A stretch of 64,000 nucleotides of DNA from Microbispora catharanthi (GTDB taxonomy: Bacteria > Actinomycetota > Actinomycetes > Streptosporangiales > Streptosporangiaceae): the NCBI RefSeq assembly GCF_006334915.2, contig NZ_VDMA02000007.1:310001-374000 (forward strand), in the 5' to 3' direction. Within the stretch, counting starts at the first letter, position 1. Every line of letters starts with the position of its first letter. The notes beneath the pieces are model-generated. The model had not been told where the DNA came from. It saw nothing but the letters and a program-made list of their open reading frames with translations, and made no database searches. A program made the translations under genes and the position numbers. Shown in pieces: positions 35,665 through 43,645 of the stretch.

Positions 35665-36480
35665 TCACGCGGCGGCGGCGCGTACGGCGTGGCCGACCTC
35701 GGCGCGGAGCGCGGCGTACTCGGGAAGGGCGCGCAGTTCGTCCGGTTCCACTCCGGTGCGCGGGAGGTCGACGTCCAGGTCGAGCGCGATCCGGCCCGGC
35801 CGGTGGGTGAGGACGACGACGCGGCTGCCGAGGAACACGGCCTCCTCGACGCTGTGGGTGACGAACACCGACGTGCGGCCGGTCTGCGCGCTCACCCGGC
35901 GCAGGTCCTCCTGCAGGCGCTCGCGGGTGAGCGCGTCCAGGGCGGCGAACGGCTCGTCGAGCAGCAGCAGCGGGTGGTCGCCGGCGAGCGCCCTGGCGAT
36001 CGAAACGCGCTGCTGCTGCCCTCCCGAGATCTGCCAGATCCTGCGGTCCGCCACGTCGTGGAGGCCCACCCGTTCCAGCAGCTCGGGCACCCGGCGGGCA
36101 CGTTCCGCACGGGGCACGCCGGCGTAGCGCAGGGCCAGCTCGACGTTGCCGCTCACGGTCTTCCACGGGAACAGGCGCGGCTGCTGGAAGACGATCCCGG
36201 CGCCCCTGCCCGGGACGGGCTCGGCGCCGCCGGTCCGCACGGTGCCGGAGGTGGGCCTCTCGAAGCCCGCGACGAGGCGCAGCAGCGTGCTCTTGCCGCA
36301 TCCGGACGCCCCGACGAGCACGAGGAAGGCACCGGGAGGGACGGTCAAGGAGATCGGCCCCAGGGCGGCGACCGGTCCTCCCGCGCCGCCGTAGACGTGT
36401 TCGACCTCGTGCAGGTGGACGGCGGCGACGTCCACGTCCGCCGTGGCCGGGGCGGCGGCCGGGTCAGGACGTGAGGACAC
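35665..36480 (-). CDS. sulfonate/taurine-type ABC transporter ATP-binding protein
   Basis: A 271-residue ATPase of the TauB/SsuB group. Walker A is GASGCGKST, Q-loop IVFQQPRLFPW, signature ISGGQQQRVSIARAL (Ile for the first Leu), Walker B LLLLDEPFAALDA, H-loop VTHSVEEA. The GTG start overlaps the 3' end of the binding-protein gene by 17 nt, so the real start may be slightly internal. It energises import together with the two genes upstream. Confidence 0.93.
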   Translation of the reverse strand: MSSRPDPAAAPATADVDVAAVHLHEVEHVYGGAGGPVAALGPISLTVPPGAFLVLVGASGCGKSTLLRLVAGFERPTSGTVRTGGAEPVPGRGAGIVFQQPRLFPWKTVSGNVELALRYAGVPRAERARRVPELLERVGLHDVADRRIWQISGGQQQRVSIARALAGDHPLLLLDEPFAALDALTRERLQEDLRRVSAQTGRTSVFVTHSVEEAVFLGSRVVVLTHRPGRIALDLDVDLPRTGVEPDELRALPEYAALRAEVGHAVRAAAA

Positions 36481-37522
36481 CGGGGAGCCCCTTGGTGTAG
36501 ATCGCCCGCTCCACCGTGGCGAGGTCGGGCACCGCGTCGATCTTCTGCTGGTCCTTGAGGAACTGCGCCGCGCTCACCAGGTTCTGCGCCAGGCCGCCGG
36601 CCTTGTCCGGCGTGCCGAGCCACTCGGGCGAGGCCAGATCGGCCGGTTTGAGGAAGACGCCCTGGCTGAGCTGCGCCTTGGCCTCGTCCTTGCCGATATT
36701 GAGCTCCGCTCCCACGGCCTGGGCCGCGGCGTCGGGATCGTCCGCGATCAGGTCGAGCGCCCTGGCCTCGGTCTTGCGCCAGGCGTCGACCGCGTCGGGG
36801 TGCGCCTGGACGAACGCGGTGGACACCACGCCCAGGTCGAGGGTGGGCTTGCCCGCGGTCGCCAGCTCACGGCTGCTGATGAGCGTCTTGCCGGTCTTCT
36901 TGATCTCGTCGAGCGTGGGCAGCCAGACGTACGCGGCGTCGATGTCGCCGCGGGTCCAGGACGCCAGGATGTCCTGCGGCTCCAGGTCGACGAGGTTCAC
37001 CGCGGACTCCGGCACTCCCGCCTCGTCCAGGGCGGCGAGCAGGCTGTAGTGGGACGTCGAGGCGAACGGCGTCGCCACCTTCTTGCCGCGCAGATCCGCC
37101 ACGGAGGAGATGCCGGTGCCGTCGCGGGCGACCAGGGCCTCGTTGTCGCCGGCCACGTCGAGCACAAACGCCACCTGGTAGGGGATGTTGAGCGGCGCGG
37201 ACAGCCCGCGCGCGACCGGGCTCGAGCCGATGGCCGCGATGTCCACGCTCTTGGCCACGAAGGCGGTGTTGATGCTGGCGCCGGAGTCGAACTTGGTCCA
37301 CTTGATCGTGTAGCCGGGCAGCGCCTGCTCCAGCCACCCCTTGTTCTTCACGATGAGGTCCCCGCTGGGGAACGCCTGGTAGGCGACGCGGATGGTGCGG
37401 TCCGCCGTACCGCCGTCTCCGCCTCCGCCGGAGGCGGTGCCGTTGCCGCACGCGGCCAGGACGGCGGCCGTCGCGGCGGCCAGGGCGACGGAAAGCAGGC
37501 GCGTGAGGCGTGGTCGTGACAT
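36464..37522 (-). CDS. sulfonate/taurine-type ABC transporter substrate-binding lipoprotein
   Basis: A 352-residue periplasmic-type binding protein anchored as a lipoprotein (signal peptide with lipobox VLAAC, Cys25). The core has the TauA/SsuA/NMT1 pattern: IRVAYQAFPSGDLIVKNKGWLE, KSVDIAAIGSSPVARGL, LRGKKVATPFASTSHYSLLAAL, DIDAAYVWLPTLDEI. The ATG at 37522 is preceded by GGAAC. It is part of the permease, binding protein, ATPase, dioxygenase cassette. Confidence 0.93.
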   Translation of the reverse strand: MSRPRLTRLLSVALAAATAAVLAACGNGTASGGGGDGGTADRTIRVAYQAFPSGDLIVKNKGWLEQALPGYTIKWTKFDSGASINTAFVAKSVDIAAIGSSPVARGLSAPLNIPYQVAFVLDVAGDNEALVARDGTGISSVADLRGKKVATPFASTSHYSLLAALDEAGVPESAVNLVDLEPQDILASWTRGDIDAAYVWLPTLDEIKKTGKTLISSRELATAGKPTLDLGVVSTAFVQAHPDAVDAWRKTEARALDLIADDPDAAAQAVGAELNIGKDEAKAQLSQGVFLKPADLASPEWLGTPDKAGGLAQNLVSAAQFLKDQQKIDAVPDLATVERAIYTKGLPGVLTS

Positions 37523-37575
37523 GGCGGAGAGTTCCTTTTGCAGTGGGAGGGGGATTGACGAGGCTTGGCAGGGGC

Positions 37576-38481
37576 TCAGACGCGGCCGCGCCAGGGGATG
37601 AGCCGGGTCTCCGCGGCGCGCAGCAGGCCGTCGATCAGCAGTCCGGACAGGCCGATGGCGAGCAGCCCGAGCACCACGACGTCGGTCTGCAGGTAGCGCT
37701 GGGCGTCCCGGACCATCCCCCCGATGCCGGGCACGCCGTTGACGGTCTCCGCCGCGACGACCGAGGAGTACGCGACCCCGACGGCCAGCCGGACACCGGT
37801 GAAGATCTCCGGTAGCGCGGCGGGCAGCACGACATCCTTGATCGCGTCCCACCGTGAGGCGCCCAGTGCCCGGGCCGCCTCCACCAGCCCGGTCGGCGCG
37901 CCGTGGACGGCGGCGGCGGTGGCCACGGCGACCGGCGGGAGCGCGGCGATGGCGAGCAGCCACAGCTTGGGCGTCTCGTCGATGCCGAACCAGATGATGA
38001 GCAGGCTGAAGTACGCCAGCGGAGGCAGCGCCCGTACGAACGTCACGACCGGCTCGGCCACGAGGCGGATCCACGGCACGGCGCCCAGGACGACGCCGAG
38101 GACGAGCCCCGCCGCCACGCCGAGCGCCGAGCCGATGAGGATGCGGCGCAGGCTGATTCCCAGGTGCTCGACGAGCAGGTGGCCGCCGTAGCCGCGGATG
38201 CCGTCGTGGGTGGTGGACAGCAGGACGAGCTGGTCCCACACGGCCCGGGGCGCGGGCACGAACGACGGATTGCCCGCCGCTGCCGCCGCCAGTTGCCACA
38301 GCGCGAGCAGGGCGAGCAGCGACAGCACCCGCACGCCGATCCGGCGGGCCCTGCGCCCCCGCCGGGCCGGCGTCGAGGCGGCAGGCGTTCCTCCGACAGG
38401 CGGCGGACCGGCGGACTCGGGCACCTCGTCCGGCGCCAGGAGGCGGGGGGCGGAGACGGATCTGGAGGGGGATGACGTCAC
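37576..38481 (-). CDS. sulfonate/taurine-type ABC transporter permease
   Basis: A 301-residue inner-membrane protein with six helices and the binding-protein-dependent EAA loop (EAARALGASRWDAIKDVVLPAALPEIF). The first 45 residues are a Pro/Ser/Arg-rich cytoplasmic tail. The GTG at 38481 has GGAG about 9 nt upstream. The same frame stays open a further 68 codons to an ATG at 38685, so a longer form is possible. It is the first gene of the cassette. Confidence 0.88.
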   Translation of the reverse strand: MTSSPSRSVSAPRLLAPDEVPESAGPPPVGGTPAASTPARRGRRARRIGVRVLSLLALLALWQLAAAAAGNPSFVPAPRAVWDQLVLLSTTHDGIRGYGGHLLVEHLGISLRRILIGSALGVAAGLVLGVVLGAVPWIRLVAEPVVTFVRALPPLAYFSLLIIWFGIDETPKLWLLAIAALPPVAVATAAAVHGAPTGLVEAARALGASRWDAIKDVVLPAALPEIFTGVRLAVGVAYSSVVAAETVNGVPGIGGMVRDAQRYLQTDVVVLGLLAIGLSGLLIDGLLRAAETRLIPWRGRV

Positions 38482-38697
38482 AGTGGTCGCTCCGGGAGGA
38501 GGGCGCGGGGCCGCGCCGCTCGATCGCGGGCACGGCACGGCAACGGAAGGACGGCCGGCGAAGGTGACCGCGCCGGCCGGGAGGTCGAGGTTCAGGAGCG
38601 ACAGGCCGAGCCGTTCAGACGGCACAGGTCGACGTGCCGACGCCGGACCAACCACGATGCCGCAAACACAGGTATTTCCTACCATGTTTGTAGGTTA
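38482..38697 (-). promoter_or_regulatory. leader of the sulfonate operon with a leaderless-type ATG and inverted repeat
   Basis: On the minus strand a TAACCT -10 box (38692-38697) is followed after 6 nt by an ATG (38685). That ATG opens MVGNTCVCGIVVG and runs in frame into the permease. The ATG lies inside an inverted repeat CCTAC-N7-GTAGG (38679-38695), a possible operator for a sulfur-status regulator. No other gene was found in this 200-bp stretch. Confidence 0.35.
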
Positions 38698-38740
38698 ATG
38701 GCAATCGGACGCCGAGAGCGTCGCCCCCCAGCCAAGCCGA

Positions 38741-38776
38741 TGTCATACTGACATTTATCGTCTAAGTTGTCATAAT
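38741..38776 (+). promoter_or_regulatory. promoter with palindromic operator of a small membrane protein gene
   Basis: A -35 CTGACA (38748-38753) and -10 CATAAT (38771-38776) are 17 nt apart. The 13-bp palindrome TGTCATACTGACA (38741-38753) covers the -35 box, which suggests repressor control. Confidence 0.55.
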
Positions 38777-38803
38777 CGCTTATCCGCTGAACTGGGAGCA
38801 GAC

Positions 38804-39100
38804 ATGTGGCTGACGGTCCTTCTGAGCTTCTTCGCCGGCGTCTTCGCGGCGAACGCGACGCCGCACTTCGTGAAGGGGATCACCAAAGAGGGCTTCCCTA
38901 CGCCGTTTGGCTACGGGCCGCTGGTCAACGTGGTCGCGGGCTGGGGGATGTACCTGTTCGCGGCCGCGCTGACCGCGACCGCCGGCGTGGGCGCGCACCC
39001 TCTGCCCGCCGCCGTCGCGGGAGCGGTCGGCGTCCTGGTCATGGCCGTCTTCCACGCGCGCGTCGGCGCCTTCGGCAAGAAGCCCCCGACTGCCGAGTGA
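38804..39100 (+). CDS. small integral membrane protein
   Basis: A 98-residue protein with three hydrophobic segments (LTVLLSFFAGVFAANATPHF, LVNVVAGWGMYLFAAALTA, AAVAGAVGVLVMAVFHA) and a basic tail. The NATPHFVKGITKEGFPTPFG loop is conserved in a small family of unknown function. GGGAGC precedes the ATG. It has its own promoter, and no partner gene is linked. Confidence 0.75.
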   Translation: MWLTVLLSFFAGVFAANATPHFVKGITKEGFPTPFGYGPLVNVVAGWGMYLFAAALTATAGVGAHPLPAAVAGAVGVLVMAVFHARVGAFGKKPPTAE

Positions 39101-39134
39101 CCGTCCGACCAGGGACGGCGCCTGGGCCTTCTCG

Positions 39135-39680
39135 TCAGGAATCGGTCGTGGTGGGCGGGCTCAGCGGGACGGTCTTGGCCCACTCGGCCCACTCGGCGAG
39201 GGTTCGATGGAGGCGTACGCCGGCCTCGATGGCGATGCGCATGGACCGAGCCTGGGGACTGTCGCCGAACTCGCCGCGGTCCTTGGCCTTCGCGTACTCC
39301 TCGTAACGCGCCGCCGCCTCGGCGAAGAAGCGGGCTTCCTCGTCGAGGTGGCGGCGCAGGTCGTCGGGCTCCATGAGCCAGAAGAAGAACGAGCGCAGCA
39401 ACGACTGCATGCGCAGCGTGTGGTCCACTTCGGTGTCACGCAGCCAGGCGCGGACGGCCGCGAGCCCTGCCTCTGTCATGCGGTACGCCTTGCGCCCGCG
39501 TGGGCCCTCGCTCTCGACCTCGATCAGGCCCTCCTGGGCCAGCCGGTTCAGCTCGGCGTAGATCTTCGGGTGTTGCGCGGGCCAGACGGAGCCGAGCACC
39601 TCCTGGAACCGCCGCGCCAGGTCGTATCCGCTGGCAGGACCTTCCGCGAGCAGGCCGAGCAGCCCGTAGCGCAACGACAT
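39135..39680 (-). CDS. PadR family transcriptional regulator
   Basis: A 181-residue PadR protein: winged helix at residues 1-80 (YGLLGLLAEGPASGYDLARRF; PKIYAELNRLAQEGLIEVE; RKAYRMTEAG), then the VirR/PadR-type C-terminal helical domain (LLRSFFFWLMEPDDLRRHL). It is divergent from an SDR gene, and the 110-bp gap carries several ATGT-centred palindromes that are its likely operators. Confidence 0.92.
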   Translation of the reverse strand: MSLRYGLLGLLAEGPASGYDLARRFQEVLGSVWPAQHPKIYAELNRLAQEGLIEVESEGPRGRKAYRMTEAGLAAVRAWLRDTEVDHTLRMQSLLRSFFFWLMEPDDLRRHLDEEARFFAEAAARYEEYAKAKDRGEFGDSPQARSMRIAIEAGVRLHRTLAEWAEWAKTVPLSPPTTTDS

Positions 39681-39752
39681 TGGCCCTCCTCCGGATCGAC
39701 GACCCCCATCTTGACATGTCCTCTAGACCATGTGCATCATCACACATGTCCC

Positions 39753-39768
39753 TAAGTACATGTACTTA
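39753..39768. promoter_or_regulatory. perfect 16-bp palindrome, likely PadR operator
   Basis: TAAGTACATGTACTTA is perfectly symmetric and lies 22 bp upstream of the SDR start. Weaker related sites (GACATGTC at 39713-39720, and ACATGTC at 39744-39750) occur in the same gap. A -35 TTGACA (39711-39716) sits between them. Confidence 0.6.
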
Positions 39769-39790
39769 AGTACACGTGAGGAGCAGGAGC

Positions 39791-40654
39791 ATGGCCATGG
39801 AGAACAGGGCGGTTCTGGTCACTGGCGCCGCGGGCGGAATCGGCAGGGCGGCCGTGGATGCACTCGTCGCGCGCGGCTACACGGTCTACGCCGCCGTGCG
39901 CGGCGAGGACGCGAGCCTGGGGCGGACGGCCGGGGTGCGCGTGGTGACCATGGACGTCACCGACCCCGGCGCCGTCGCGTCCGCGGCCGAGCGGGTGCAC
40001 GACGAGGTGCGGGGCCACGGGCTCCACGCCGTGGTCAACAACGCCGGGATCATCGTCCAGGGCCCGCTGGAGCTGGTTCCGCCCGATGACCTGCGCAGGC
40101 AGTTCGCGGTGAACACCCTCGGCCCGGCGTTCGTCACCCAGGCGTTCCTGCCCCTGCTGCGGGCAGGCCGGGGCCGTGTCGTCAACGTGAGCGCCCCCAC
40201 CGCGCACGTGGCCCTGCCGTTCATGGCGCCGATCTCGGCCAGCAAGGCCGCGCTCAGAGCACTGTCGGACGCCCTCCGCGTCGAACTGGCCGCCTGGCGC
40301 ATCCCGGTGATCGCCGTGGAGCCGGGGGCCACCGCCACCGCCATCTTCGACAAGGCCGACGCCGCTGCGCGCAAAGCGCTGGCGGCGGCCGACCCGCACA
40401 GGGTCGCGCTGTACGACGACCATCTCGAACGTTTCGGCAAGGCGATCGCCAACCAGAAGACCGGCCCGGCCGAGGCCGTCGCCGCCACGATCGTGACGGC
40501 CGTCGAGGCGCGTGATCCCAAGCGCCGCTACCCGGTCAGCGCGGACGTCCGCGTCTACGGCATGCTGGCGCACGCCCCGGCGGGGCTGCGCGAGCAGCTG
40601 GTGACCCGGGCGTTCGGGCTGCGGGGCGTCCGCGCGGGCGGCGGCGCGCCGTGA
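39791..40654 (+). CDS. SDR-fold protein lacking the catalytic Tyr
   Basis: A 287-residue SDR. Cofactor binding looks intact (VLVTGAAGGIGRA; VVNNAGI) and Ser134 is present in VNVSAPTA. The position of the catalytic Tyr is Ile148 in PISASKAAL, followed by the conserved Lys152. It may be a non-reducing or differently catalysing SDR, or a family in which another residue serves. Several overlapping GGAG sites precede the ATG at 39791, and an ATG two codons later is equally possible. It is probably repressed by the divergent PadR. Confidence 0.85.
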   Translation: MAMENRAVLVTGAAGGIGRAAVDALVARGYTVYAAVRGEDASLGRTAGVRVVTMDVTDPGAVASAAERVHDEVRGHGLHAVVNNAGIIVQGPLELVPPDDLRRQFAVNTLGPAFVTQAFLPLLRAGRGRVVNVSAPTAHVALPFMAPISASKAALRALSDALRVELAAWRIPVIAVEPGATATAIFDKADAAARKALAAADPHRVALYDDHLERFGKAIANQKTGPAEAVAATIVTAVEARDPKRRYPVSADVRVYGMLAHAPAGLREQLVTRAFGLRGVRAGGGAP

Positions 40655-40689
40655 TCGGCGCGGAGCGGAACGCGGCAGCACGATGGCGA

Positions 40690-40717
40690 GCTGACGGAAC
40701 GCGTATATCGTGTCAGC
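40690..40717. promoter_or_regulatory. inverted repeat directly before the TetR start
   Basis: GCTGAC (40690-40695) and GTCAGC (40712-40717) flank an AT-rich centre GCGTATATCG. A TATCGT -10 box ends 6 nt before the ATG, so this is probably a leaderless, autorepressed promoter. Confidence 0.45.
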
Positions 40718-41317
40718 ATGACGGATGCCGCCGAGGCCAAGCGCGACCACATCGTGGCCGCCGCGCTCGACGTGTTCGGCAGGTACGGCTACCGCCGCAC
40801 CTCCATGGACCTGATCGCGCGGGCGGCACGTATGTCACGTCCGGCCGTCTATTTGCACTTCAAAGGTAAGGAAGACGTCTTCAGGGCGGTCGCGCGCCGG
40901 TTCGCCGACGACATCGTCGCCGCGGCCGAGGCCGCACGGCGCTCCGGCCGGCCCGTCGCCGACCGCCTCTACGACGTCCTGGTCATCAAGGTCGAGTTTT
41001 TCGCCGGCGCGGTCGAGGCGGAGTATCGGGCGGAGCTGTTCGCCGAGGCCGAAGTGGTCGTCGAGGACGTGATGGCCTCGTTCGAGTCGGCCTACCTGTC
41101 GGTCGTCGAGGCCACACTCGGCGACGCGGCCGAGGAACTCGACCTGCTCGACGCGGCCCTGTCCGCTGCGGACGCCGCCGCCGTCCTGGTGGACGCGCTG
41201 TCGGGGATAGTGCGGGAGAAGGCGGAGCCGGCCGTCCTGCGCAAGCGCCTGCGCCAGCTCGTGGAGCTCGCGGTCAGGGGCCTGACCAGCAGGCCGGCCG
41301 CCGTTCTCCACGCCTGA
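40718..41317 (+). CDS. TetR/AcrR family transcriptional regulator
   Basis: A 199-residue regulator with the helix-turn-helix at residues 9-55 (RDHIVAAALDVFGRYGYRRTSMDLIARAARMSRPAVYLHFKG split over two helices) and a C-terminal helical domain. The gene follows the Tyr-less SDR by 63 nt on the same strand and is probably leaderless. Its target is not evident. Autoregulation through the 28-bp inverted repeat over its start is likely. Confidence 0.9.
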   Translation: MTDAAEAKRDHIVAAALDVFGRYGYRRTSMDLIARAARMSRPAVYLHFKGKEDVFRAVARRFADDIVAAAEAARRSGRPVADRLYDVLVIKVEFFAGAVEAEYRAELFAEAEVVVEDVMASFESAYLSVVEATLGDAAEELDLLDAALSAADAAAVLVDALSGIVREKAEPAVLRKRLRQLVELAVRGLTSRPAAVLHA

Positions 41318-41335
41318 CGGCCGGCGCAGCCCAAA

Positions 41336-42439
41336 CTAGGCGGGCGGGCAGTCCAGGGTCGTGCCCGTTCTGGGGGTGACCGAGCCGTAGTAGCGCACCC
41401 TCGAACACGGGACGACGTTGCCGGTCACCGCGACGTCGGTGATCGGGCCGGTGGCGTCGGCCCGTACGGCCAGCCAGTCCCGGACACCGCAGCTCGTCAC
41501 CTGGTTGCCGGTGATCTCCACGGCGCGCAGAGGCCCGCCGGCGACCGATTTGACGTAGATGCCGCCCTCGCAGCCGTCGACCCTGTTGCCCGCGATGCGC
41601 ACGCCGGTGGCGTTCACCGTGGCGATGCCGTCCCAGCGGGTGTTGCGGACGGTGTTGTTCTCGATGCGTATGCCGGAGTGCGGGCGGTCCGGGTCGGTGG
41701 TGTGCGACCCGGTGAACTGGCCCCATCCAGCCTGGGAGCCGGAGGCGTCGCAGACGTTGCCGGACAGCAGGATGTCGCGGCACGGGGTCAGGTCGTCGGA
41801 GCCGCCCCAGGTGTTGCCCTCAGCGGGAAGGTCCAGCTGGACGGCCTCGCCGTGCCACAGCCCCTGGCCTGGATCGGCGATCCAGCCCTTCAGCGCGCAG
41901 TCGCGAACGGTGCCGCGGCGCACCGCGTTCAGTTCGATGCCGTGCCACCACTTGACGTTCCACATGGTCACGCCCTGGATGAGCACGTCGCTGGAGTGAA
42001 TGATCGTGATGCCGTTCATGGCCGGCGCCTGATCCAGGCTGTCGCGCTGGACGAAGTCCCACACCGGATCCCAGCTGCCGCCGGTGACGGCGATGTTGCC
42101 CGCCCCGGCGTAACCGCCGGTCGCGGCGCCGACGGCGTTGAGGAGCATGGTGTGTTTGACGCCCTCGGCGGGGAATCGGGCCACGATCCTGGCGTCGGTC
42201 GCGTCCAGGTGCGTGTTCCCGTACACGATCAGCGGCTTGGTCAGCAGGTATGTGGCCTTGGGGACCTTGGCGACGTACCGTCCGGCGGCGTCCCTGGCGC
42301 CCCTGCCGTCCCTGGCCTGGTCGAGCAGCGCCTGGATGGCCGAGCCGCTCACGTAGTCGGGCAGGGCGGCGGACGACGTGCGGGCACGCGAGGCCAGCAG
42401 GCCCGCCGCTCCGGCGAGGAAGGCCCGTCGTCCGATCAT
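41336..42439 (-). CDS. secreted right-handed beta-helix protein
   Basis: A 367-residue protein with a Tat-type signal peptide (MIGRRAFLAGAAGLLASRA, twin Arg). The rest is a parallel beta-helix of pectate-lyase/NosD type, visible as repeated turns such as GITIIHSSDVLIQGVTMWN, GIRIENNTVRNTRWDGIATV and GIYVKSV. No catalytic signature of a known polysaccharide lyase is clear. Its ATG overlaps the stop of the upstream membrane protein by 4 nt. Binding or cleavage of an extracellular polysaccharide is the general expectation. Confidence 0.85.
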   Translation of the reverse strand: MIGRRAFLAGAAGLLASRARTSSAALPDYVSGSAIQALLDQARDGRGARDAAGRYVAKVPKATYLLTKPLIVYGNTHLDATDARIVARFPAEGVKHTMLLNAVGAATGGYAGAGNIAVTGGSWDPVWDFVQRDSLDQAPAMNGITIIHSSDVLIQGVTMWNVKWWHGIELNAVRRGTVRDCALKGWIADPGQGLWHGEAVQLDLPAEGNTWGGSDDLTPCRDILLSGNVCDASGSQAGWGQFTGSHTTDPDRPHSGIRIENNTVRNTRWDGIATVNATGVRIAGNRVDGCEGGIYVKSVAGGPLRAVEITGNQVTSCGVRDWLAVRADATGPITDVAVTGNVVPCSRVRYYGSVTPRTGTTLDCPPA

Positions 42440-42831
42440 CGCCGAGTCCTTCCCAGCAGCACCGCCGCGGCGGCCAGGACGAGGGCGAAGCACGCGGGGC
42501 CGATCGCCTGGGCCGGCTCGTGCCGGACGACCCCGATCACGGCGTCGACCGCCTGGACGGCCGCGTTCAGCGCGAGAACCAGGGCCAGCGCGCGCCAGGC
42601 GCGCAGGGCCGTGCACAGCAGCAGGGCGCCGAGGAGCACGACGCCGCGTGCGGACATGTAGGCCGCGAACACGCGGGCCGCCGCGGCGTCCCCGCCCGCC
42701 ACCAGGGCGCCGGGGGTCAGGATGCCGCCCACGGCGAAGTAGCCGGAGGCGGCGGCCGTCGCGACCGCCGCCACGGACGCGAACCCGCGGACAGATGCGC
42801 TGGGTGCCGGATGAATCGGTTGCCTAATCAT
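42436..42831 (-). CDS. small four-helix membrane protein (DUF4267-like)
   Basis: A 131-residue hydrophobic protein with four predicted helices, including VFAAYMSARGVVLLGALLL and ALALVLALNAAVQAVDAVIG. The pattern resembles small DUF4267/DUF4345-type membrane proteins of unknown role. It is translationally coupled to the beta-helix gene, so a secretion- or envelope-linked partnership is possible but unproven. Confidence 0.7.
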   Translation of the reverse strand: MIRQPIHPAPSASVRGFASVAAVATAAASGYFAVGGILTPGALVAGGDAAAARVFAAYMSARGVVLLGALLLCTALRAWRALALVLALNAAVQAVDAVIGVVRHEPAQAIGPACFALVLAAAAVLLGRTRR

Positions 42832-42860
42832 TTGGTCTTACCTTCCTGCTCACGAAGCTC

Positions 42861-42897
42861 GGCCGGGCCGCGGCGAGCGGTTCGCCGCGGCCCGGCC
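42861..42897. terminator. strong 16-bp stem hairpin
   Basis: GGCCGGGCCGCGGCGA and its exact complement TCGCCGCGGCCCGGCC form a 16-bp GC stem with a 5-nt loop. It lies upstream of the membrane-protein gene and downstream of the lectin gene stop, so it can end transcription of the lectin gene (minus strand) or of a lost plus-strand gene. Confidence 0.65.
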
Positions 42898-42899
42898 CC

Positions 42900-43004
42900 T
42901 TGGGACTACGCCCGGGGAACTGCGCCGTCCTGGAACCGCTGACCGATCCGCGCACCGCCCTGACCGAGGTCGCCCTCACGCACGGCCTGCGGTACGACCA
43001 CTAG
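42900..43004 (+). pseudogene. possible C-terminal remnant of a lost plus-strand gene
   Basis: A 34-codon plus-strand frame ends in TAG with protein-like composition: RPGNCAVLEPLTDPRTALTE, then VALTHGLRYDH. It has no start and no ribosome-binding site, and directly follows the hairpin. Its stop overlaps the lectin gene stop tail-to-tail. It could be the end of a gene truncated by rearrangement. The parent family is not recognised. Confidence 0.3.
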
Positions 43005-43486
43005 AGATCCCACATCTGGCCGTAGCTGTCGTTGCAGGTCCACTGGATGAGCTGTGCCCCGTTGGCCGAGGTGCTGTTCGGGAGCGCGGCGCACTTACCG
43101 CTGCCGCTGTTGAAGAAGGTCTCGTCGCGCCGTTCCCACTGCTGGCTCTCGTGTCCGTTGCAGGTCCACTGGATCAGCTTGGCCCCGTTGTCCGTGCTGC
43201 CGTTGGCAACGGCCAGGCACAGGCCGCTGTGGTCGTTCACGACCTCCACGGTGTAGGAGTGGATCCTGCCCACCCGCAGATGCCAGAACTGGCCGGGGCT
43301 GCTGGTGAGGCAGTCCCACTGGATCACGGCCGCCCCGTTCGCCGTGCTGGAGTTCCCGATCGCCATGCACTTGCCGGTGGCCCAGCTCGCGACCTGGCCC
43401 GGGGCCAGGGCGGCCTGCGCGGGAGCCGCCGTCACAGTCAAGGTCATTCCGGCCGCTACGGCCGCGAGCCACTTGGCGGTTCTCAT
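43001..43486 (-). CDS. secreted ricin-type beta-trefoil lectin
   Basis: A 161-residue protein: signal peptide (LAAVAAGMTLTVTAAPAQA) followed by one complete R-type lectin domain with three repeats, each showing the IQWxC pattern and a QxW or QxxW end (GQFWHL, SQQWE, GQMWDL). There is no catalytic domain, so it is a free carbohydrate-binding protein. The ATG at 43486 has GAGGG about 10 nt upstream. A 24-bp inverted repeat lies just before it. Confidence 0.9.
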   Translation of the reverse strand: MRTAKWLAAVAAGMTLTVTAAPAQAALAPGQVASWATGKCMAIGNSSTANGAAVIQWDCLTSSPGQFWHLRVGRIHSYTVEVVNDHSGLCLAVANGSTDNGAKLIQWTCNGHESQQWERRDETFFNSGSGKCAALPNSTSANGAQLIQWTCNDSYGQMWDL

Positions 43487-43517
43487 GCGAATGCACCCTC
43501 TCCACGATCTGACGTTT

Positions 43518-43541
43518 TGACAATCTAAGCAGAGATTGTCA
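43518..43541. promoter_or_regulatory. 24-bp inverted repeat upstream of the lectin gene
   Basis: TGACAATCT and AGATTGTCA are perfect 9-bp arms around a 6-nt spacer, 32 bp before the lectin ATG. The AT-rich composition stands out from the surrounding GC-rich DNA and suggests an operator. Confidence 0.55.
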
Positions 43542-43645
43542 TAGAGCCCAATCGGGTCATGGGGGCACGCGGTCAGACGGCCCGGGCTCCGCACGCCCGT
43601 CCTTACGGCCGCGACGTCGGCGTAAGGCCGGGTTATGGTCGTCCA

